A DNA stretch of 64,000 bases from CADCVT01 sp036389485 (GTDB lineage Bacteria; Actinomycetota; Thermoleophilia; Solirubrobacterales; Solirubrobacteraceae), in the NCBI GenBank assembly GCA_036389485.1, contig DASVPR010000021.1, forward strand, positions 1 to 64,000, written 5' to 3'. Position 1 is the first letter of the stretch, and the number at the start of each line of letters is the position of its first letter. The notes under the pieces were generated by a model that was not told where the DNA came from, made no database searches, and was given only the letters and a program-made list of their open reading frames with translations. A program made the position numbers and the translations under genes. Shown here in pieces: positions 41,505 through 50,500 of this stretch.

Positions 41505-44500
41505 TTGCCACGAAGGAGGCACAGACGCTGGGGATTCGCCCTCCTCGGCGTGCTCGCTTCCGGCCTCGTCGTGGCGGTGGTCGCGCTGGCCGCCGGCTCG
41601 CTCTCGGCCGAGCCGACCGGCCTGAGCTTCGGCGCGCAGGACATCGACGACGATGCCACCACAGCTCAGGCGTCGACGATCACCAACGCCGGCCCCGACC
41701 CCGTCGCCATCACGGGCGTGGCCATCGACGCCGGGCCCGACGACGACCAGTTCGCGGTCGACTCGCAGCCCGGCGACTGCACCACGGCGACGGTGCTGGC
41801 CGCCGACGAGTCGTGCACCGTCCACGCGACGTTCGACCCGACGACCACGGGGTCGAAGTCCGCGACGCTCAGGGTCACGTCCATCGACGGCGGCGACGCG
41901 GTCGTCGCGCTCGACGGCGAAGGCACCCAGACGCGGGTGACCGCGAGCGAGACCAGCCTCAGCTTCGGCAGCTGGGACGTCGACGACGGGCCGGTCGGGC
42001 CTGAGACCGTCACGCTCGAGAACGCGGGGACCGAGCCCGTCGACGTCCAGACGCTGGCGATCTCCGGCGGCGAGGCCGCCGACTTCGGGTTCGTCTCGCC
42101 CGCCGCCGGCAGCGACTGCACCACCACCACGACCCTCGACGCCGGCGACACCTGCGACGTACGCGTCGTGTTCGACCCGACCGTGACCGGGGCGAGGGCG
42201 GCGCAGCTCGACATCGTCACGACCGCCGACGACTTCGCGATCGCGCTCGACGGCACCGGCACCCAGACCGAGGTCACCGCCTCACCGGACACCCTGAGCT
42301 TCGGCGACCGGGACATCGACGACGGCGCGACGGCGCAGCAGGTCTCCGTGATCACGAACACCGGCACGGAGACCGTGACGCCCACCGGGGTCACGATCGG
42401 CGGCGCCGACGCGGCGGATTTCCAGCAGCTCACCGACCAGGGGAGCGACTGCGCCGCCACCGCCTCGCTCGGGCCGAACGACACGTGCAACGTGCGCGTC
42501 CGCTTCGACCCGGCCTCGGCCGGCCTCAAGAGCGCGACGGTGACCTACGACTCGAACGCGCCCGACGAGACGATCGCCCTGAGCGGCACCGGCACGCAGA
42601 CCGAGCTGTCCTCCGACGAGGCGACGCTGACCTTCGGCTCACAGGACGTCGACGACGGCCCCACCGCCGAGCAGACGGCGACGATCACGAACTCCGGCAC
42701 CGAGCCGGTCGACCTCGACGCGGTCACCATGACGGGCGACACCGGCGACTTCGACCGCGCCGTCGACGACGCCGCCGACTGCACCGCGGACACGTCGCTC
42801 CTTTCCGGCGAGACCTGCACCGTCCGCGTGACCTTCGACCCGGACACGACCGGCCCGAAGGCGGCGACGGTGACCGTCGAGTCCAACGCGCCCGACGTCG
42901 CGATCGGCCTCGACGGCAGCGGGATCCAGACCGAGCTGACCGCGACGCCGGACAGCCTCGACCTCGGCTCGCAGGACGTCGACGACGGCCCGACCCTCGC
43001 CGACACCTCGGTGGTGCAGAACTCGGGGACGGAGACGGTGACGATCACGTCGATCGCGTTCGGCGGCGACGACGCCGGCGACTTCGGCCGCCCGGCGCCT
43101 GGCACGGGCGACTGCGTCGCCGGCACCGTCCTGGCCGCGGGCGACACCTGCGACGTCGACGTGCGGTTCGACCCCTCCACGACGGGCGGCAAGACGGCCA
43201 CGCTGACGATCGCGTCCAACGCCCCGGACGAGACGATCGCGCTGTCGGGCACCGGCACGCAGACGCAGCTCACGCCGAGCCCGGCGACCCTGCCGTTCGG
43301 CAACCAGGAGATCGACGGCGGCCCGACGGCGACGCAGGAGTCGATCGTGCAGAACACTGGGACCGAGCAGGTCTCGATCGTCGCCGTCACCGGGTCGGGC
43401 GACACCTCGCAGTTCGAGCGACTCACCGGCCAGGGCACCGACTGCAGCGGCACCACCACCCTGAACGCGGGCGAGACGTGCAAGATCCGCGTCCGCTTCG
43501 ACCCGACGACGACCGGCGGCAAGACGGCCACCTACACGATCGACTCGAACGCCCCGGACGTGAGCGTGACCGCGACCGGCACGGGGACGCTCACGCAGAT
43601 CACGGCGAATCCCGACACGGTCCCGTTCGGGACGCAGGACGTCGACGCCGGCCCGACGGCCGACCAGACCTCGACCGTCGAGAACACCGGCACCCAGACG
43701 GTGACGATCGCGGCGATCACGCTCGGGGGCGCCAACCCGAAGCAGTTCCGCGTGCTGAACGGGACCCCGACCGACTGCGCCGTGTCGACGGCGCTCGCGC
43801 CCGACGAGACGTGCGAGGTGCGCGCCATCTTCGACCCCTCCTTCAAGGGGGCCAAGAGCGCCACGATCACGATCGACTCCAACGCCCCCGACGAGACGAT
43901 CTCCCTCGCCGGCACCGCCGTCGAGAGCGTGTTCGAGCCGAGCGACGACCCGCTGGACGAGGCGCACGTCACCAACGGCCAGGTCAACGCGGTCGCGTTC
44001 GACGCCTCGGGCCGCGCGTACCTCGGCGGGACGTTCACCTACGTCGGGCCGCGCACCGGTCACGGGGCGGCGCTCACGCAGTCGAGCGACGACCCCGACC
44101 CCGACTTCCCCGACGTGAACGGGTCGATCCGGGCGATCGCGCCGGACGGCAGCGGCGGCTGGTTCATCGGCGGCGACTTCACCTCGGTCGGCGGGACGCC
44201 GCGGTCGCGCCTGGCCCACATCACCTCGGGCGGCGCGCTCGACGCCGGCTGGGACCCGGTAGCGGACGGCCGCGTGAACACGCTGGCGTTCTTCAGCGGA
44301 AGCGTCTTCGTCGGCGGTGAGTTCGCCACGATCGACGGCGTCGAGCGCACGTTCGCGGCGAAGCTCTCGGCCACGACCGGCGAGGTCGGCCCGATCTGGC
44401 ACCCGATCGTCAACAACAAGGTGTCGGCGATCGTGGCCGACGGCTCGGGGGTCTACCTCGGCGGCGACTTCACGCAGGTCAACGCGACCGACCGCAACCG

Positions 44501-47500
44501 GCTCGCGCGTGTGTCGGCCGCCGGCGCCGGCGCACTCGACACGGCGTGGGATCCGGATGCGAACAACTCGGTCGCCGCCCTCGCGCTCTCGGGCACCGGC
44601 GACGTCTACGCCGGCGGCGCCTTCACCATCGTCGACGGCGTCGGCCGCGACCGTATCGCCAAGCTCGACCCGACCACCGGCGCCGCCGACCTCGCCTGGA
44701 ACCCGGGCGCGAACAACACCGTCTCCACGCTGACGGTGGACGGCGCCGACGTCTACGCGGGCGGCGCCTTCACGACGATCGGCGGCGTGTCGCGCAACCG
44801 GCTCGCAAAGCTGACGGCCTCGTCGGGCACCGTCGACGCGACGTTCCTGCCGAACCCGGACGCGCCGGTCCATGCGATCGCGGTCAGCGGGTCGAGCCTC
44901 TACGCCGGGGGCGAGTTCACGGCGATCGGCGGCCAGCCGCGCAGCCGCCTGGCGCGCGTGAGCACGACCAGCGGCCTCGCCGACGCGTGGGACCCGAGCG
45001 CGAACAACACGGCCCGCGCGCTCGCCGTCGCCGGCAGCGCGGTCTACGTCGGCGGCGACTTCACGTCGGTCGGCGCCACCGCGCGCAGCCGCCTGGCCCG
45101 GCTCGAGCCGGACGGCACGCTCGACGCCGACTGGAACCCGAGCGCGAACAACACCGTGTCCGCGCTCGTGGTCTCGGGCTCCGACGTCTACGTCGGCGGC
45201 TCGTTCACGAGCGCCGGCGGCCAGACGCGCAACCGCATCGCGAAGCTCTCGACGACGGGCAACGCGGCCGACCCCGCGTGGGACCCCGGCGCGACCGGCA
45301 GCGTCACCGCCCTCGCCGTGTCGGGCACGACCGTCTACGCCGGCGGCCTGTTCCTGAACATCGACGGCCAGGCCCGCAACCGGCTCGCGCGGCTGACGGG
45401 CGCCAGCGGCGACCTCGACACCGCCTGGCTGCCCGCGGGCGCGTCCGGCCAGGTCAACGCGCTCGCGCTGAGCGGCGGCGACCTCTTCGCGGGCGGCGCG
45501 TTCCTGAGCATCGGCGGCCAGCCGCGCGATCGCATCGCGAAGCTCGCCGCAGCCGGCACCGGCACCGTCGACCCCGGCTGGAACCCGGGCGCGTCGAACA
45601 CGGTCACCGCACTCGCCCTCAACGGGGCGGACCTCTACGCGGGCGGGTTCTTCACGACCATCGCCAGCACGCCGCGCAACTTCGTCGCCGCGCTCGACAC
45701 GGCGACCGGCGCGGTCGACGCGGCGTGGGACCCCGACGCCAACGGGCCGGTGCGCGCGATCGCGCCGTCGGCGACCGACGTGTACCTCGGCGGCGACTTC
45801 ACGCAGGTCAGCGGCCAGCCGCACAACCGCCTCGCGAAGCTCCCGCAGGACGGCGACGGGGCCGCGGACGCCGGCTGGGACCCGGCGGTCGCGGGCGGTA
45901 GCGTGCTCTCCCTGGCCGTCTCGGGCGACCGGCTCGCCGCGGGCGGCAGCTTCACCTCGGTCGGCGGCCAGAGCAGCCAGGGCTTCGCGCTGCTGGAGCT
46001 GCCCACGCTCGAGGCCGAGCCCGGCGGCCTGGCGTTCGGCGAGCAGGACGTCGACGACGGCCCGACCGCGGTGCAGACGTCGACGATCACCAACCCGCGG
46101 GCGACGCCGGTGACCATCAGCGCGGTCACGCTCGGCGGCGCCGACGCGTCCGACTTCGCGCACGTCACCGACGACCCGGGCGACTGCGCGGCGGGCACCG
46201 TCCTCGAGGAGGACGAGACGTGCACGGTGCGCGCCATGTTCGACCCGACGTCGTCCGGCGCGAAGGCGGCGGAGATCGCGGTGACGTCGGACTCGCCGGG
46301 GATCGAGGTTGCGCTGACCGGCGTCGGGGCGGACACCGAGCTGTCGCCCGACCCGGCGTCGCTGTCCTTCGGCGACAGGGACGTCGACGACGGCCCGACG
46401 GACGACCAGACCTCGACGATCACGAACGCGGGGACCGAGCAGATCGACTTCTCCGACATCGTGCTCGAGGGCTCCGCCGCGGACCAGTTCGAGGTCCTCT
46501 CCGACGAGGTGGGCGACTGCCTCGACACCACGATCCTGCAGCCCGGCCAGACGTGCGCCCTGCGCGTCCGCTTCGACCCGACCACGATGGGCACGAAGTC
46601 CGCGAGCGCGACGATCGAGTCGAACGCCACCGAGATGTCGGTTGCGCTGTCCGGCAACGGGATCCAGACCGAGCTGTCGCGCAGCCCGACGTCGCTCGCG
46701 TTCGGGTCGCAGGACATCGACGACGGGGCGACCGCGACGCAGGAGTCGACGGTCACCAACTCCGGCACCGAGACGGTCACGCTCACGACGATCGACGACA
46801 CGGGCGACGCGAGCCACCTCGTGCGGCTGACCGGCGCGGGCACGGACTGCGCGGCGGGGACGGTGCTCGCCGCCGGCGAGACGTGCAAGGTGCGGATGCA
46901 GTTCGACCCGAGCACCGTCGGCGCGAAGGCGGCGACGGTGACGATCCACTCGAACGCCGCGGACATCACGGTGACCGCGTCGGGCACGGGCACGCAGACG
47001 CTCCTGTCGCAGGACCCGGCCACGCTGCCGTTCGGCGCGAAGGACATCGACGACGGCGCGACCGCCGCACAGGGGTCGGTGATCGCGAACGTCGGCACCG
47101 AGACGGTGACGATCGCGGCGCTCACCTTCGGCGGCCCGGACGACGGCGACTTCGAGCGGCTGACCGACGAGCCGACCGACTGCGCCGTGGGAACGCAGCT
47201 CGAGGCGGGCGAGACCTGCAACGTCCGCGCGCGGTTCGACCCGTCGGCGGTCGGCGCGAAGTCGGCGTCGCTGACGGTCGACTCCAACGCCCCGGACGTG
47301 ACGATCTCGCTGTCCGGCACCGGGATCCAGACGGAGCTGTCGCGTTCGCCCACGTCGCTGGCGTTCGGCTCGCGCGACATCGACGACGGCCCGACCGCCG
47401 TGCAGACCTCGACGGTCACCAACTCCGGCACCGAGACGGTCGACCTCGACGCGGTCACGGTCGGCGGCACCAACCCGTCGGCGTTCAACCAGCTCACCGA

Positions 47501-50500
47501 CCAGCTGTCGGACTGCACCGAGAGCACGACGCTCGCGTCGGGCGCGACCTGCGACCTGCGGCTGCAGTTCGACCCGACCACGGTCGGCCCGAAGTCGGCG
47601 ACGGTGACCGTCGACTCGAACGCCGCCGACGTCAGCGTGACGCTGACCGGCACCGGCATCCAGACGCTGCTCACGCGGTCGCCGGCGACGCTGGCGTTCG
47701 GCAACCAGAACATCAACGACGGCGCGACTGCGGCGCAGGAGTCGACGGTGACCAACGCCGGCACCGAGACCGTGACGTTCACCGCCATCGAGTTCACCGG
47801 CGACACCACGCAGTTCTCGCGGCTCAGCGGCCAGCCGGCCGACTGCACCGGCACGACCACGCTCGCTGCCGGCGAGACGTGCAAGCTGCGCGCGGAGTTC
47901 GACCCGACGACCACCGGCGCGAAGGCGGCGGCGCTGACGGTGAAGTCGAACGCCGCGGACGTCGCCGTGGCGCTGACCGGCACGGGCGTGCTGACCCAGC
48001 TGCAGCGCAGCGCGACGACGCTGGCGTTCGGCTCGCAGGACGTCGACGACGGCGTGACGGCGGCGCAGACCTCGACGATCACCAACACCGGCAGCGAGAC
48101 GGTCATGTTCACGTCGATCTCGACGACGGGCGACACGACGCAGTTCGTGCGGCTGACCGACCAGCCGTCGACCGACTGCTCCGACAGCACCGTGCTGACC
48201 GCCGGCCAGACGTGCGAGGTGCGCGTCCAGTTCGACCCGACTACGACCGGCCCGAAGAGCGCGTCCATCACGATCGCGTCGAACGCCGCCGATCAGACGA
48301 TCTCGCTCACGGGCACCGGCACCCAGACCACCCTCGGCACGAGCCCGGCGACACTGCCCTTCGGCTCGCAGGACGTCAACGAGGGCGCGACGGCCGCCCA
48401 GGAGTCGACCGTCACGAACACGGGCACCGAGCCCGTCACGATCGTCGCCGTGAACGAGTCCGGCGACACCGAGGGCTCGTTCGAGCGGCTGACCGGCGAG
48501 GGCACCGACTGCGGCGCGTCGACGACGCTCAACGCGGGGGACACCTGCAAGATCCGCGTGCGGTTCGACCCTGCCGGCGAGGGCATCAGCGAGAGCGCCA
48601 CCTACACGGTCGACTCGAACGCCCCTGACGTGACGGTGACGGCGACCGGCCTCGGCATCCTCAAGGAGCTGAGCGCGGGCAGCGCGACCCTGACCTACGG
48701 CTCGAAGGACGTCGACGACGGCGCGACCGCGGCGCAGACCTCGACGATCACGAACAGCGGCGACCAGTCGATCACGCTCGCGACGGTCAGCCTCACGGGC
48801 GACACCGGCCACTTCGCGCGGCTGACCGACGCCGCGAGCGACTGCGCGGCCGGGGATGTGCTCGCGCCCGGCGACACGTGCGACGTCCGCGCGGAGTTCG
48901 ACCCGTCGACCGTCGGCGCGAAGGCCGCGACCGTGACGATCGACTCGAACGCGCCCGACGTGGCCGTCGCCCTGAGCGGCACCGGCATCCAGACCGAGCT
49001 GTCGCGGTCGCCCACGTCGCTGTCGTTCGGCTCGCGGGACATCGACGAGGGGCCGACGGCGGTGCAGGAGTCCACGGTGACGAACACCGGCACGGAGTCC
49101 GTCGACCTCGCGTCGGTCTCGATCGGCGGGACGGACCCGGCCCACTTCGAGCAGCTCACCGACGAGGCGACCGACTGCGACGCGGACACGGTCCTCGCCG
49201 CCACGGAGACCTGCAAGCTGCGGCTGCGCTTCGACCCGAGCTCGATGGGCGCGAAGGCGGCGACGGTGACCGTCGGCTCCAACGCGGCCGACGTCGCGGT
49301 GTCGCTCTCGGGCACCGGGATCCAGACCGCTCTGTCGCGCTCGCCCGACACCCTCTCGTTCGGCGCGCGCGACATCGACGACGGCGCGACGACGGTCCAG
49401 ACCTCGACCGTGACGAACTCCGGCAGCGAGACCGTCGATCTCGGCGGCGTCACGGTGACCGGCGACGACAGCCACTTCGTCCGCCTGACGGATCAGGGCA
49501 CCGACTGCACCGCGGACACGTCGCTCACCGCCGGGCAGACCTGCGAGGTGCGGATCCGGTTCGACCCGTCGACGGTGGGCGCGAAGGCCGCGACCGTGAC
49601 GGTCGAGTCGAACGCGGCGGACGTCACGGTCGCGCTCTCCGGCACGGCGACGCAGACGCAGCTGACCGCCGCGCCGGACGCGCTGGCGTTCGGCTCGAAG
49701 GACGTCGACGACGGCGCGACCGCGACCCAGACCTCCACGGTCACGAACACGGGGACCGAGCCGGTCACGATCGCGGCCGTGGCGCAGTCCGGCGACACCG
49801 ACGACTTCGTGCGCGAGGTCGCGTCGGGCGAATGCGCCGTCGCGCTGGTCCTCACGGCGGGCCAGACGTGCACGGTCCGGCTGAACTTCGACCCGGCGAC
49901 CACCGGCGCCAAGTCGTTCTCGCTGACGCTCGACTCGGACGCGCCGGACGAGGCCGTCAGCGCCACGGGCACCGGCATCCAGACCGAGCTGTCGCGCTCG
50001 CCCACGTCGCTGTCGTTCGGCGCGCGCGACATCGACGACGGCGCGACGGCGGTGCAGACCGCGACGATCACGAACGCCGGGACCGAGACGGTCGACCTCG
50101 ACGCGATCACGCTCGGCGGCTCGGATCCCGGGCAGTTCGAGCGCCTGACCGACCAGGGCACCGACTGCACCGCGGCGACGACGCTGGCCGCCGGGCAGAC
50201 GTGCGCGCTGCGGCTGCGCTTCGACCCCACGACGGTCGGCGCGAAGGCGGCGACGGTCACGGTCGACTCCAACGCCGCCGACGTCACCATGTCGCTGTCG
50301 GGCACCGGGATCCAGACCGAGCTGTCGCGCTCGCCCACGTCGCTGTCGTTCGGGTCGAAGGACGTCGACGACGGCGCGACGGCGGTGCAGACCTCGACGG
50401 TCACGAACGCCGGGACGGAGACCGTGGACCTCGACGCCGTCACGGTCGGCGGGACGGATCCGGGCCAGTTCGCGCGGCTGACCGGCCAGGGCACCGACTG